Assembly: GCA_934167965.1 (NCBI GenBank) | Contig: CAKPMJ010000003.1 | Span: forward strand, 199,605 to 263,604 | Source: an uncultured Clostridia bacterium | GTDB lineage: Bacteria > Bacillota > Clostridia > TANB77 > CAG-508 | Direction of reading: 5' to 3' | DNA length: 64,000 nt | In this document: piece by piece, positions 1 through 9,988 of the stretch | How positions within the stretch are numbered: the stretch's first letter is position 1 | How the letters are laid out: the number at the start of each line of letters is the position of its first letter | The notes under the pieces: generated by a model | The model's database searches: none | Told to the model about the DNA's origin: nothing | Seen by the model: only the letters and a program-made list of their open reading frames with translations | Translations under genes and position numbers: made by a program

Positions 1-706
1 ATTCTTCACCTTCTAGGTATTTCATCATTAATTCTTCATCTTGTTCAGCAACTGATTCTATCATTGATGCTCTATATTTTTCTGCATCTGCAACCATATC
101 AGCTGGGATATCAGTTTCTTCAATTTCTTTTCCTAGATCATCTTTATGGATAAATGCTCTCATTTTTATTAAGTCAACTATTCCTTGGAAGTTGTCTTCA
201 GCTCCTATTGGTAATTGAATTGGAACTGCATTTGCATGTAATCTATTTTTTAATTGATCTATACAAAGCATGAAGTCTGCTCCAGTGATATCCATTTTAT
301 TTACATATACCATTCTTGGTACATTATATTTGTCAGCTTGTCTCCAAACTGTTTCTGTTTGTGGTTGAACTCCACCTTTTGCTGCTAAAACTGTAACGGC
401 TCCATCAAGAACTTTTAAAGATCTTTGTACTTCTACTGTAAAGTCAACGTGTCCTGGTGTGTCAATTATGTTTATTCTGTTGTTATTCCAGAAACATGTT
501 GTTGCAGCTGAAGTAATTGTTATACCTCTTTCTTGTTCTTGCTCCATCCAGTCCATTGTAGCGGCACCTTCATGAACCTCTCCTATTTTGTGTGTTTTAC
601 CTGTATAGAAAAGTATTCTTTCTGTAGTTGTTGTTTTTCCTGCATCTATATGTGCCATTATTCCTATATTTCTTGTTCTTTCTAATGGACATGCTCTTCC
701 TGCCAT
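1..706 (-). CDS. fusA: Elongation factor G, N-terminal part (gene runs off the left edge)
   Basis: Translation GTPase that drives ribosome translocation and, with RRF, ribosome recycling in the cytoplasm. About 235 N-terminal residues are present and all G-domain motifs can be read: AHIDAGKTT (G1), RGITIT (G2), DTPGHVD (G3) and NKMD (G4). The start [15 protein letters not shown] is preceded by a GGAGG-type site. It is the third gene of the rpsL-rpsG-fusA str operon, which supports the call. Domains II-V lie outside the window. Confidence 0.98.
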   Translation of the reverse strand, partial: MAGRACPLERTRNIGIMAHIDAGKTTTTERILFYTGKTHKIGEVHEGAATMDWMEQEQERGITITSAATTCFWNNNRINIIDTPGHVDFTVEVQRSLKVLDGAVTVLAAKGGVQPQTETVWRQADKYNVPRMVYVNKMDITGADFMLCIDQLKNRLHANAVPIQLPIGAEDNFQGIVDLIKMRAFIHKDDLGKEIEETDIPADMVADAEKYRASMIESVAEQDEELMMKYLEGEE

Positions 707-766
707 TTTTTATTTCCTCCCCTCAATCTTTTGAGTTTTTTCTTTATTTTTAATACTATCTCTTTA

Positions 767-1237
767 TTAGAACTTATAATGTGCAAATGCTTTATTAGCT
801 TCTGCCATTTTATGAGTATCTTCTTTCTTCTTGAATGCTCCACCGTTTCCGTTTATTGCATCAATTATTTCTCCAGCTAATTTTTCAGCCATTGTTTTTT
901 CATGTCTTTTTCTGGCATAAGTTACTAACCATCTTAAACCTAAAGTTTGTCTTCTTTCTGGTCTGATTTCTAATGGAACTTGATATGTTGCTCCACCTAC
1001 TCTTCTAGCTTTAACTTCTAGTACTGGCATGATATTTTCTAATGCTGCTTCAAATACTTCTAGTGGATCTTTTCCTTCTTTTTCTTTTATGATATCAAAT
1101 GCATCATATACTATTGTTTGTGCAACTGATTTTTTACCATCTAACATTATGTTGTTTACTAATTTTGTAACAACTTTGCTGTTATATATTGGATCTGGTA
1201 ATACATCTCTTTTTGCTATAAATCCTCTTCTTGGCAC
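767..1237 (-). CDS. rpsG: 30S ribosomal protein S7
   Basis: Primary 16S rRNA-binding protein that organises the 3' major domain (head) of the small subunit and contacts the E-site tRNA. The 156 residues are the normal bacterial length. The start MPRRG and the internal segments VGGATYQVP and [10 protein letters not shown] are typical of S7. It lies between rpsL and fusA on the same strand and is co-transcribed with them; an AGGAGTG site precedes the start. No anomaly seen. Confidence 0.99.
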   Translation of the reverse strand: MPRRGFIAKRDVLPDPIYNSKVVTKLVNNIMLDGKKSVAQTIVYDAFDIIKEKEGKDPLEVFEAALENIMPVLEVKARRVGGATYQVPLEIRPERRQTLGLRWLVTYARKRHEKTMAEKLAGEIIDAINGNGGAFKKKEDTHKMAEANKAFAHYKF

Positions 1238-1387
1238 TATTCTTCACTCCTTTCTTGTGAGATACCTATTTAAAGTATCTAAGTTACTCTGGAAAGATTT
1301 ATTCTTTCCCGTATAGTGTTTATATTCTATTCTAAATTTAAATGCTTTCATTAATTTAGTAAGATACAAGCACTATTTAATGTTTCA

Positions 1388-1801
1388 TTATTTTTTTGGT
1401 TTTTTTGCACCATACTTAGAACGTGCTTGCATTCTGTCTTTAACTCCTGCTGTATCTAATGTTCCTCTGATTATGTGGTATCTAACACCTGGAAGGTCTT
1501 TTACTCTTCCTCCTCTGATTAATACAACACTGTGCTCTTGTAAGTTATGTCCTATACCTGGGATATAAGATGTAACTTCATAACCATTTGAAAGTCTTAC
1601 TCTTGCTACTTTTCTTAAAGCAGAGTTTGGCTTTTTAGGTGTTACAGTTTTTACTACTGTACATACTCCTCTTTTTTGTGGAGCTCTATGATTTGTTAAT
1701 TTTTTGTTCTTTGAGTTGTATCCATGTTGAAGAGCTGGTGCAGTTGATTTTGTAACTCCTGTTTTTCTTCCTTTTCTTACTAATTGATTAATTGTTGGCA
1801 C
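1388..1801 (-). CDS. rpsL: 30S ribosomal protein S12
   Basis: Decoding-centre protein of the 30S subunit, the classical streptomycin resistance target. The 137 residues start [12 protein letters not shown]. The lysines where resistance mutations usually occur are wild type ([11 protein letters not shown] and [13 protein letters not shown]), so no rpsL-type streptomycin resistance is predicted. First gene of the str operon here, 150 bp ahead of rpsG; AGGAGGTG ribosome binding site. Confidence 0.99.
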   Translation of the reverse strand: MPTINQLVRKGRKTGVTKSTAPALQHGYNSKNKKLTNHRAPQKRGVCTVVKTVTPKKPNSALRKVARVRLSNGYEVTSYIPGIGHNLQEHSVVLIRGGRVKDLPGVRYHIIRGTLDTAGVKDRMQARSKYGAKKPKK

Positions 1802-1837
1802 TTAAATTTCACCTCCTATTTTTAATTTAAATTTAAA

Positions 1838-1882
1838 AACCGCTACGGAAATCCACACTTCATGGATTTTACCATAACGGTT
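1838..1882 (-). terminator. Long hairpin upstream of rpsL
   Basis: Imperfect hairpin: outer arms AACCG/CGGTT and a perfect 7-bp inner stem AAATCCA/TGGATTT. On the minus strand it is followed by TTT. It lies after the stop of the coiled-coil gene and before rpsL, so it can be read as that gene's terminator or as an rpsL leader structure. Confidence 0.55.
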
Positions 1883-1939
1883 ATATTTTACCATTTTTTT
1901 CTTGTAATGTCAATGGTTTTTATGTATTTTTCATTATTT

Positions 1940-3577
1940 TTATTCTTGTATATGATCTTGTTCCTTTTTCACTTCATTATCCTTATGTTGTCCTTCTTCT
2001 GTATGTTGTTTGTTACTCTCTTCTGCTCCTTCTTTATTATATAATAAATCTCTGAATTTATTGAACTTTTCTTTAAGACTATGCTTATTTTCATTTTCTT
2101 CTACTTCTTCAGTTTCAAAATCTTCATTATCTTCTCTTTGTTCTTTACCACTTCCTAGAAGTTTCACTTTATTTTTTATGTTAGATAAGAATTTTCTTAT
2201 TACTCCTGGCTCGTCATGTTCTATATCTGCTATTCCTAATTCTTCAGCTACGTTTGCTGATTCTTTTATATAATCATATTTATCTTTATTAATAAATCTT
2301 TTCCATAAATTTCTTGGTTTAGCATAATCTAAATTTGTTCTATCATAAGTTACATGTAGCATATTTTTAAATTTTTCAACATCTTCGGGTGTACGTTTGT
2401 CTTCTTTTAATACCTGTAGATATTGTTTCATTATAATGTCAGTTTTTTCTTTTGGCATAGCATTATTTAGCTCACTAATTGCAATCAACAAATTATTATC
2501 AACTAAATCTCTATAATAGTTTTCTATTCCGTACTCGTCCATTAAATCATCAAAATATTCTTGATCTAACATTTCTTTTTCTATTCCACTAATAGGTATT
2601 TCCCAATTAGTAATACCTTTGTCATCTCCATATTCAATGTTAATTCCATTTTGATCTATTGTTATATAGATATCTTCATCTATTTTAACAGGTTTTCCAT
2701 CATTTTCTATCTTTTCTGCTTCAACTTGATTATCATTTTTCTTATTAGGATTTACTGTTGTTTGTTGACTTGATTTTGTCTGATTTAATCCATGAACATC
2801 TACTACTGGAGGAATATATTGTTTTTTGGTTTTATTATCTGCAGATTCTGTTTCAGTTTCATTTTCAGTTCCTATGTTATTCTTTTCGTCTATTTTTTCT
2901 GACTCTGCAGTTTTTTCCTTTTCTTCTTCTAACTTTTTAGCTTCTTCAGCTTTTCTTTGTTCTTCAGCCCTTCTTTTTGCTTCCTCTTGTTTTTGTACAT
3001 AAGATACTATATCATAATCAGATTCTAATGTTGCCATTCTATTTGCTAATTCACTAATACGGCTAGCCTTTTGTTCATTTTGTTGAGTTAAAGATTCTAT
3101 CTCATCATTAACTTTTACCAGATTTTGATTGTATTCATCTTTTATATAACTTTCTAGTCTGTCATTTCTTAACTCTTCTTCAAGCGATGCTTTATCTACA
3201 TTTAACTTTTCTATTGTTTCATTGTTATTTCTTATATTTTCCTCTTGTTTGTCTTTTTCACTGCTCCATATTCTATATGATTCTTTAGCACGCTCTGCTT
3301 TTCCTTTTTCTTCTATTAATTCTTGAGTTTTTTCTTCTAGTGCATTTTCTTGATTCTCAATCTCACTATTTATTTTTTCTAGGTCTCCTTTATACTCCTC
3401 AGCAATATAGCTTTCTAGCCCTACTTTTCCTAACTCATTTTCTAATTCTTCTTTATCTTTCAATAACTTCTCAACTGTTACTTCCTTATTAGATTTTAGA
3501 TCTTCGATTTTTTTGTCTATTTCATTTGTCTTTTCATTTATAGCATTATTAAATAATTCTACTTTTTCTTCCATCAT
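1940..3577 (-). CDS. Coiled-coil protein of unknown function
   Basis: I do not recognise a family. 545 residues, very rich in Glu and Lys. Residues 1 to about 200 are a long heptad-type coiled coil with two related segments (LESYIAEEYKGDLEKIN and LESYIKDEYNQNLVKVN), about 95 residues apart, which suggests an internal duplication. A low-complexity linker follows (about 200-280), then a globular-looking part (about 300-460) and a charged C-terminal tail. No signal peptide or membrane segment, so cytoplasmic. It stands alone between rpsL and nrdG with GGAGAG before the start. Confidence 0.75.
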   Translation of the reverse strand: MMEEKVELFNNAINEKTNEIDKKIEDLKSNKEVTVEKLLKDKEELENELGKVGLESYIAEEYKGDLEKINSEIENQENALEEKTQELIEEKGKAERAKESYRIWSSEKDKQEENIRNNNETIEKLNVDKASLEEELRNDRLESYIKDEYNQNLVKVNDEIESLTQQNEQKASRISELANRMATLESDYDIVSYVQKQEEAKRRAEEQRKAEEAKKLEEEKEKTAESEKIDEKNNIGTENETETESADNKTKKQYIPPVVDVHGLNQTKSSQQTTVNPNKKNDNQVEAEKIENDGKPVKIDEDIYITIDQNGINIEYGDDKGITNWEIPISGIEKEMLDQEYFDDLMDEYGIENYYRDLVDNNLLIAISELNNAMPKEKTDIIMKQYLQVLKEDKRTPEDVEKFKNMLHVTYDRTNLDYAKPRNLWKRFINKDKYDYIKESANVAEELGIADIEHDEPGVIRKFLSNIKNKVKLLGSGKEQREDNEDFETEEVEENENKHSLKEKFNKFRDLLYNKEGAEESNKQHTEEGQHKDNEVKKEQDHIQE

Positions 3578-3627
3578 ATTCTCTCCTTTTATTAATACAC
3601 TCTTACTATTTTATCATATTATGTTAA

Positions 3628-4179
3628 TTATGTCAAACTTTCGTATCTTTCTTCGTCTCCAAATTTGAGTTGTATTAACTGATGTTCTTTCAAGCTTTCT
3701 TGTACATCAATTTTTCTTTGATTCGTAGATCCCCTAAATTTCAAATCTACAAGTTTTTTCTCCTCTACAAATTCTCCATCTACTATAACATCTACGTTTT
3801 CCAAAAATTTAGGTGTATAGTCAAATTTCTTATACATTTCTCCTAATACGTTTTTCTCAAAGTCATATCCCGTATAACACCATATGTTTTTGTTAGGGAA
3901 TTTTTCTTTTACTTTTTTTACTAATCCTGCAAGTACCTCTTGGTTTGCTGGTTCTAATGGTTCTCCCCCTAATATTGAAAGCCCAGATATGTAATCTTTA
4001 TCCAATAAATCTAATATGTACTTTTCCGTTTCTTCTGTGTATTTTTTTCCATAATTAAAGTCCCATGCTTCTCTATTATGACATCCTTTGCAATGAAAAT
4101 GACATCCACTTACATATAATGACACTCTAACGCCTGTCCCATCTTGAACATCTACTGTTTTGATATCTGCATAATTCAT
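3628..4179 (-). CDS. nrdG: Anaerobic ribonucleoside-triphosphate reductase activating protein (radical SAM)
   Basis: Makes the glycyl radical on NrdD, using a 4Fe-4S cluster and S-adenosylmethionine, for strictly anaerobic dNTP synthesis. 183 residues. The N-terminal cluster motif appears as SGCHFHCKGCHN (CxxxCxxC) and the GGEP motif follows at about residue 75. The large subunit nrdD is not adjacent, which is unusual since the two are often neighbours; it must lie elsewhere if the enzyme works. The gene reads in the same direction as ftsH, 65 bp after it. Confidence 0.93.
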   Translation of the reverse strand: MNYADIKTVDVQDGTGVRVSLYVSGCHFHCKGCHNREAWDFNYGKKYTEETEKYILDLLDKDYISGLSILGGEPLEPANQEVLAGLVKKVKEKFPNKNIWCYTGYDFEKNVLGEMYKKFDYTPKFLENVDVIVDGEFVEEKKLVDLKFRGSTNQRKIDVQESLKEHQLIQLKFGDEERYESLT

Positions 4180-4244
4180 ATAAAATCCCTCTTCCTACAG
4201 TTTTAGCGGGTGTTCTACATTATGTATACATCCGCTTAAACTCT

Positions 4245-6050
4245 TTAATTTTCAAATACTTGATCAAATTCTTCTCCTGTAATTTTCTCTTTTTCTAAAA
4301 GTATTCCTGCAACTATATGAAGTTTATCTATATTTTGTGATAATATTTGTTTTGCTGTATTGTATGCGTTATCAATAATTCTTTTTACCTCTTCATCAAT
4401 TATACTTGCTGTTTCTTCTGAATATGTTTTAGTTTGTGCAAAATCTCTTCCTAAAAATACTTCTCCTTGATCTCCGCCAAACATAATTGTTCCTAATTTA
4501 TCACTCATACCATAAACTGTAACCATAGCTCTTGCAATTTTTGTAGCTCTTTCAATATCATTACTTGCACCTGTTGATACATCATTTAATATTAAAGCCT
4601 CGGCCACTCTTCCTCCAAGTAAAGATACAATCTGTTCTTCCATAGCTGTTTTAGACATAAATGATTTATCTTCAGTTGGTCTATACATTGTGTATCCACC
4701 AGCCATTCCTCTTTGAATAATAGATATTTCATGTACAGGATCTTGTGTAGGTAAAAATTTACTTACTACAGCATGACCTGCTTCATGATAAGCTACTAAT
4801 TTTTTCTCGTGGTCATTTCTAACTTTATTTTTCTTTTCTGGTCCCATAGTTACTTTAACCATGGCATCTTCTATTTCTTTCATTCCAATTTCATTTAGAT
4901 TTCTTCTTGCTGCTAACAATGCTGCTTCATTTAATATATTCTCTAAGTCTGCTCCAGAGAATCCAGATGTATTTTTAGCTATTACTCTTAAATCTACATC
5001 TTCTCCCAATCTTTTCTTTCTACTATGAACTTCTAATATCTCTTCTCTTGCTTTTACATCTGGTGCTCCAACTACTATTTGTCTATCAAATCTTCCTGGT
5101 CTTAGTAATGCTTTATCTAAAACGTCTGGTCTATTTGTAGCAGCTAAAACGATAACACCTTCATTTGCTGAGAATCCATCCATTTCAACTAGTAATTGGT
5201 TTAATGTTTGTTCTCTTTCATCATGTCCACCACCAAGTCCTGCACCCCTTTGACGTCCAACAGCATCAATTTCATCTATAAATATAATACATGGTGCATT
5301 TTTCTTAGCTTGTTCAAACAAATCTCTAACACGTGATGCTCCTACACCAACAAACATTTCTACAAAGTCTGATCCACTTATTATAAAAAATGGAACTCCT
5401 GCTTCTCCAGCAACAGCCTTTGCAAGCATTGTTTTACCATTTCCTGGTGCTCCTACAAGTAATACACCTTTAGGAATTCTTGCTCCCATGTCTGTAAACT
5501 TTTTAGGATTTTTTAGAAATTCTACTATTTCTTCTAATTCTTCTTTTTCTTCATCAACACCTGCAACATCTTCAAATGTTATCTTATTTTTTTCATTTTG
5601 ATTCATCATTCTGGCTCTGCTTTTACCAAAGGTCATTGTTTTACTTCCACCTTGACTATTATTTCCATTCATCATTAAGAACCAAAATACAAAGAATATT
5701 ATTATTAAACCAAATGGCATTAATAATCCAAGTATTGTTATAAATATATTTTCACTTTTACTTTCTAAAGTAAATGCTCCTGTTTTAACATAATCACTAC
5801 AATAATTCATAAAGCTATCCAAGCTTGGGATATTAACCTCTTTTGGTGCTTTTTCTGATTTTAATGTTACATATGCAGTATCTCCATCTGCATTTATTTC
5901 AATGCTTGACACCTTATCTGCTTCTATTTTTTCAATCAATTCTGAATATTTTAATTTAGAATTACTATTTTCCATTATTGATGATATTATTACTATTAAA
6001 ATAATACCTATTATTAGCCATGTTGCTAATGACTTAATTCCATTCTTCAA
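4245..6050 (-). CDS. ftsH: ATP-dependent zinc metalloprotease FtsH
   Basis: Membrane-anchored AAA+ protease that degrades misfolded membrane proteins and short-lived regulators. I take TTG at 6050 as start because AAAGGAGG stands 7 bp before it, giving 601 residues; an upstream ATG would add 14 residues with no visible site. Two N-terminal membrane segments flank an extracytoplasmic part; then Walker A GAPGNGKT, Walker [10 protein letters not shown], the SRH region RPGRFDRQ and the zinc site HEAGHA. It follows tilS, the usual Firmicutes order (tilS-ftsH, here without hpt). Confidence 0.97.
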   Translation of the reverse strand: MKNGIKSLATWLIIGIILIVIISSIMENSNSKLKYSELIEKIEADKVSSIEINADGDTAYVTLKSEKAPKEVNIPSLDSFMNYCSDYVKTGAFTLESKSENIFITILGLLMPFGLIIIFFVFWFLMMNGNNSQGGSKTMTFGKSRARMMNQNEKNKITFEDVAGVDEEKEELEEIVEFLKNPKKFTDMGARIPKGVLLVGAPGNGKTMLAKAVAGEAGVPFFIISGSDFVEMFVGVGASRVRDLFEQAKKNAPCIIFIDEIDAVGRQRGAGLGGGHDEREQTLNQLLVEMDGFSANEGVIVLAATNRPDVLDKALLRPGRFDRQIVVGAPDVKAREEILEVHSRKKRLGEDVDLRVIAKNTSGFSGADLENILNEAALLAARRNLNEIGMKEIEDAMVKVTMGPEKKNKVRNDHEKKLVAYHEAGHAVVSKFLPTQDPVHEISIIQRGMAGGYTMYRPTEDKSFMSKTAMEEQIVSLLGGRVAEALILNDVSTGASNDIERATKIARAMVTVYGMSDKLGTIMFGGDQGEVFLGRDFAQTKTYSEETASIIDEEVKRIIDNAYNTAKQILSQNIDKLHIVAGILLEKEKITGEEFDQVFEN

Positions 6051-6160
6051 AATAATTCCTCCTTTTGTCTTTGTTTTTTTGAAATATAACACATATATTT
6101 GCTTTTTGCAATAGTTTTTTTATATCATTTTTGTTACAAACTCTAAGTGTTTACGGATAC

Positions 6161-7138
6161 TCAATTTAAACATTCGAAAAAAATTTTTCCTTTATTTATT
6201 CCCACTTTTATATTTTTATTTGGAGTCAAATATTTATTACCTATATTATTTTCACATAGTTTTATTATATCATCTATATTTACTTTTTCTATATTTTGGA
6301 CGTTCCCTAGTGTTTTGTCTATCATATATATTATTATTCTCTTTTTTATCAAACTTTCTAAACTGTTAAATTTCCTTAAATCTAATACATTATCTTCTAT
6401 CTTAATCTCATTATATGATTTTATTGTTTGACATTGTAAATATTCTTCTGTTTCTTTCATAACTTCTGATAATCTATCAATAGTTTCTATTATATTAGGA
6501 TTAAATTCATTTTTTATATATGGTAACACTATATTTCTAATTTTGTTTCTAGTGCAATCATTTATAAGATTTGTTTTATCAATTCTTGGATTTAAATTCT
6601 TCTCCTCACAATATTTTTCTACTATATCTCTTTGACAATTTATAATAGGTCTTACATATTTATTGTCTCTAATTGGTTCTATTCCCTTTAATCCATTTAT
6701 TCCTGTTCCCCTTATTTCATTCATTATTATAGTTTCAATTTTATCATTTTTATTATGAGCTATTGCTATTTTATTCGCATTTTCTTTTTCTAAGACCTCA
6801 TCAAAAAAATCATATCTAAGTTTTCTTCCCGATTCTTCTACTCCCATTTTATTATTATTCGCATATTTTTTTACGTCTATTCTTTTTATATAACATTTTA
6901 TTTGATTTTTGTCACAATATTCCTGTACATATTTTTCATCATCATTTGCTTCTTCTCTAATTTGATGATTTACATGTGCAACTATTATTTCAAAATCATA
7001 TATTTTTTCATTTTTTATTTCATTTAATATATCAAGCATTGAGATTGAATCAGGTCCTCCTGAAATTCCCGCCACTATTTTGTCTCCATTTTTTATTAAA
7101 TTATATTTTTTTATTGTATTTAAAACTATTTCTTTCAT
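6161..7138 (-). CDS. tilS: tRNA(Ile)-lysidine synthetase
   Basis: ATP-dependent enzyme that turns C34 of the CAU-anticodon tRNA-Ile into lysidine, so that it reads AUA. This is essential, and AUA is a very frequent codon in this AT-rich genome. 325 residues. The PP-loop ATP-pyrophosphatase signature is GGPDS at about residue 28, followed by the N-type ATPase fold and a shortened C-terminal part. The start overlaps the dnaB stop by 4 bp, so translation is probably coupled. Confidence 0.93.
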   Translation of the reverse strand: MKEIVLNTIKKYNLIKNGDKIVAGISGGPDSISMLDILNEIKNEKIYDFEIIVAHVNHQIREEANDDEKYVQEYCDKNQIKCYIKRIDVKKYANNNKMGVEESGRKLRYDFFDEVLEKENANKIAIAHNKNDKIETIIMNEIRGTGINGLKGIEPIRDNKYVRPIINCQRDIVEKYCEEKNLNPRIDKTNLINDCTRNKIRNIVLPYIKNEFNPNIIETIDRLSEVMKETEEYLQCQTIKSYNEIKIEDNVLDLRKFNSLESLIKKRIIIYMIDKTLGNVQNIEKVNIDDIIKLCENNIGNKYLTPNKNIKVGINKGKIFFECLN

Positions 7139-8469
7139 TCTTCATATCCTCTTGCTAAATTTGCAAATTTTGTGTATTCTCCCATCCATACTAATTTGAT
7201 GGTTCCTGTTGAACCGCCTCTGTGTTTAGCAATTATAACTTCTGTAATTCCTTTTTCTTCACTATCTTGATTATAGTAATCGTCTCTATATAAGAACATA
7301 ACTATATCTGCGTCTTGCTCTATAGATCCTGATTCACGCAAATCAGAAAGCATTGGTCTATGGTCTGGTCTTTGTTCTACTGCTCTTGATAACTGTGATA
7401 AAGCAATTACTGGTACATTTAATTCTTTTGCTAAAATTTTTAGAGACCTACTTATTTCTGCTATTTCTTGCTCACGGCTTGAGCTTTTTTTACTGCTTCC
7501 TTGTACTAATTGTAGATAATCTATTATAACTAGCCCTATATCTTTTTCCATTTTTAATTTTCTACATCTTGTACGTATTTCCATTATTGATATTCCTGGA
7601 GTATCATCTATAAATATTTTTGAGTCTGATAATGGACCTACTACACTTGCAAGTTTTGCCCAGTCTTCTTCTTCTAGTTTTCCTGTTCTTACTTTGTTAC
7701 TATCTACCATTGCTTCACTACAAAGAATTCTGTTTACTAATTGATCCTTTGACATCTCTAAGTTAAATATTGCAACTGGCGTATTGGCCTTTAACGCAAC
7801 ATTTGCTGCAATATTAAGTGCAAATGCAGATTTTCCCATAGCAGGACGTGCAGCTAATAATATTAGGTCAGATCCGTGTAACCCTGCGGTTTTATAATCC
7901 AACTCAGCAAAACCCGTAGGTAGTCCTGTTATTTGTTGTTTTTTATTATATAATTCTTCTAGCTTTGTAAAACTTTCTATTAATACATCTTTTATGTCTG
8001 CATAACCTTTTTGATTCTTATCTTGGATTAGATCAAATATCTTCTTTTCTGCATTATTCATTATATCTTCCAAATCTTCGGTTGGATTATATCCTAGTTC
8101 TATTATTTCATTTGCAGTTTTTATAAGATTTCTTAAAATCCATTTTTCTTCTACTATTTTTATATATTTATCTACATTTGCAGTTGTTGGAACTTTTTCT
8201 GGTAACATTACTAAATATTCCATTCCTCCAACTTTTTCAAATAATCCCATTGATGTTAGTTCATCATTTACTGTTACTAAGTCTACTGGCTCTGATCTAT
8301 TATATAAATTTAGTATTGCTTCAAATATTGCTTTATTGTCTTCTCTATAAAAACTGTCTGGCTTTAATTTTTCTACTGCTGCCATTACAGCATCTTTGTC
8401 TGTTAACATACTTCCTATTACTGCTTGCTCTGCTTCTATGTCATGTGGTGGCACTTTTCCTAGTTCCAT
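7135..8469 (-). CDS. dnaB: Replicative DNA helicase
   Basis: Hexameric 5'-3' helicase of the chromosomal fork. 444 residues, start MELGKVPPHDIEAEQAVIGSM typical of DnaB N-terminal domains, then RecA-like domain with Walker A ARPAMGKSAFA, Walker B IIDYLQL and the C-terminal QDADIVMFLYRD segment. No intein and no phage-type divergence. It sits between rplI and tilS, separated from rplI by only 3 bp, so the three form one operon. Confidence 0.98.
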   Translation of the reverse strand: MELGKVPPHDIEAEQAVIGSMLTDKDAVMAAVEKLKPDSFYREDNKAIFEAILNLYNRSEPVDLVTVNDELTSMGLFEKVGGMEYLVMLPEKVPTTANVDKYIKIVEEKWILRNLIKTANEIIELGYNPTEDLEDIMNNAEKKIFDLIQDKNQKGYADIKDVLIESFTKLEELYNKKQQITGLPTGFAELDYKTAGLHGSDLILLAARPAMGKSAFALNIAANVALKANTPVAIFNLEMSKDQLVNRILCSEAMVDSNKVRTGKLEEEDWAKLASVVGPLSDSKIFIDDTPGISIMEIRTRCRKLKMEKDIGLVIIDYLQLVQGSSKKSSSREQEIAEISRSLKILAKELNVPVIALSQLSRAVEQRPDHRPMLSDLRESGSIEQDADIVMFLYRDDYYNQDSEEKGITEVIIAKHRGGSTGTIKLVWMGEYTKFANLARGYEE

Positions 8470-8472
8470 ATT

Positions 8473-8919
8473 TTACCCTTCTTTCGCTTGGACTTTAACT
8501 TTACCTATAACTCCTTCGTACAATTTAATCTCTACATTTGTTATCCCTAAACTCTTGATTGCTTCTTTTAATTCTATTTTCTTTTTATCAACTTTTATTT
8601 GATAATCCTTTTCTAGTTTTTCTGCAATTTCTTTTGTTGATATTCCACCAAATATTTTACCATTTTCTCCTGCTTTTACTTTAAATTCTAATGTTATCTT
8701 TGCTAATTTATCTGCTACTTTTTGCGCTTCTTCTTTTTCTACTCCCTTTTTATATTGAGCAGCATCTTGCTTTGTTTTTAATTTTGCTAAATTCCCTGGT
8801 GTTGCCTCAACTGCTAAATCTTTTTTAAATAAAAAGTTTCTTGCATATCCATCTGATACGTTTATTATTTCATCTTTTTTTCCTATTGATTTTATGTTTT
8901 CTTTTAATATTACTTTCAT
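8473..8919 (-). CDS. rplI: 50S ribosomal protein L9
   Basis: 23S rRNA-binding protein of the large subunit with two globular domains joined by a long helix. I take the start at 8919 ([14 protein letters not shown]), since GGAGGTACGAAC lies just upstream; a longer reading frame of 20 residues has no family support. 148 residues, the normal length. The N-terminal [22 protein letters not shown] region reads as [14 protein letters not shown]. First gene of the rplI-dnaB-tilS run. Confidence 0.98.
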   Translation of the reverse strand: MKVILKENIKSIGKKDEIINVSDGYARNFLFKKDLAVEATPGNLAKLKTKQDAAQYKKGVEKEEAQKVADKLAKITLEFKVKAGENGKIFGGISTKEIAEKLEKDYQIKVDKKKIELKEAIKSLGITNVEIKLYEGVIGKVKVQAKEG

Positions 8920-9025
8920 TTTGTTCGTACCTCCTTGTTTTTCTAGCCCTATTCTACTATATTTTTCCTTAAAATACAATAAAAATAGGATAAAAATGCA
9001 ATATTTTTATCCTATTTTACTTATA

Positions 9026-9964
9026 CTATATATTTAATATGTAGCAAATATCCATATCCCTACCATCTTTATATTTATACTTAATTGTGTATTCATTGCC
9101 TATAACATCGTCTCTTTGACATGTCTCACCATCAAAGTTCATTATACTTACATTCTCATCTGCAAATACATCTAATATTTCTCCTACTTTTGTTGTGTTA
9201 GTTACTCCTTTTAATGCTGGGTATCGATCTCCATCATAATCTACATCCTCTATTGTATATTTAGAATTTTTCAATTTTTCTTTAAAATGCTCTCTAGTGT
9301 CATTATCTATTTCTTTGTTGGTAATAACCCTTATTTTATTATTTGCATATCTATTTTGATTTATTTTAATATTTCCCGCATAATATTCTTGATTTGCATC
9401 TGATGATGTTACCTTTCCATCTCCATTTGAGTCAGCTGCTACTTTAGAATATTCATTCATATTGCTAATATTTCCCAAAGTATAATCCACTATATCGCTT
9501 CCATCAAAAACATCTATTTTTCCATTACAATCCACATCCCCAAAGATAACTGTTCTTGCTATTATTTCTCCATTCTTTGTTACCGACATACCTGTTGTTA
9601 ATGTTGTATCTATTGCTACATCTTCTGTATTCTCAATGTTTCTTAATTTATATCCTTGAGTTTCTAAAATATGTTTTAGGTTTTCTGCTTTTTCTGTTTC
9701 CTGTATTCCAGTTATATATCCATATCTACATTTATATTTATATCCTTTTTCTATAAAATATCCATCTATCTCATAATCGATTAATGTTGCTTGTTCTGCT
9801 TTCTGAGATTCCTCTGTCTTTGTTTTTGCTTCAGCTGCTTTTCTTAATATTCCATTCTCTCCTGATAACATGGCTATTGCCACTCCCGCTAAGATTAATA
9901 ATACTATTATTGTTATTACTAATGCAATTAGCGTAATTCCTTTATTTTCTCTAGTTTTTTTCAT
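9026..9964 (-). CDS. Pilin-like N-terminus fused to a dockerin-like domain, copy 1
   Basis: 312 residues. Residues 1-40 are a class III-type prepilin leader with one membrane helix (short basic tail ending in NKG, then a hydrophobic stretch beginning ITLIALV); the glutamate usual at position 5 of the mature pilin is absent. Residues about 141-200 look like a type I dockerin with two calcium-loop repeats: GDVDCNGKIDVFD and ADSNGDGKVTSSD. The rest has no recognised fold. Likely surface-exposed. The gene is a paralogue of the next one, 24 bp upstream, with almost identical first 60 codons. Function unknown. Confidence 0.8.
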   Translation of the reverse strand: MKKTRENKGITLIALVITIIVLLILAGVAIAMLSGENGILRKAAEAKTKTEESQKAEQATLIDYEIDGYFIEKGYKYKCRYGYITGIQETEKAENLKHILETQGYKLRNIENTEDVAIDTTLTTGMSVTKNGEIIARTVIFGDVDCNGKIDVFDGSDIVDYTLGNISNMNEYSKVAADSNGDGKVTSSDANQEYYAGNIKINQNRYANNKIRVITNKEIDNDTREHFKEKLKNSKYTIEDVDYDGDRYPALKGVTNTTKVGEILDVFADENVSIMNFDGETCQRDDVIGNEYTIKYKYKDGRDMDICYILNI

Positions 9965-9988
9965 AATAAAATTTCTCCTTTAATATAC

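Noticed and set aside
1029..1316. Open frame on the strand opposite rpsG, about 95 codons
   Set aside because: Lies antisense to a certain ribosomal gene, has no ribosome site and has the composition of a shadow frame.
6090..6160. CRISPR arrays anywhere in the window
   Set aside because: No spaced direct repeats with unique spacers were found; the only regular repeats (63.8-64.0 kb) are coding and have no spacers.
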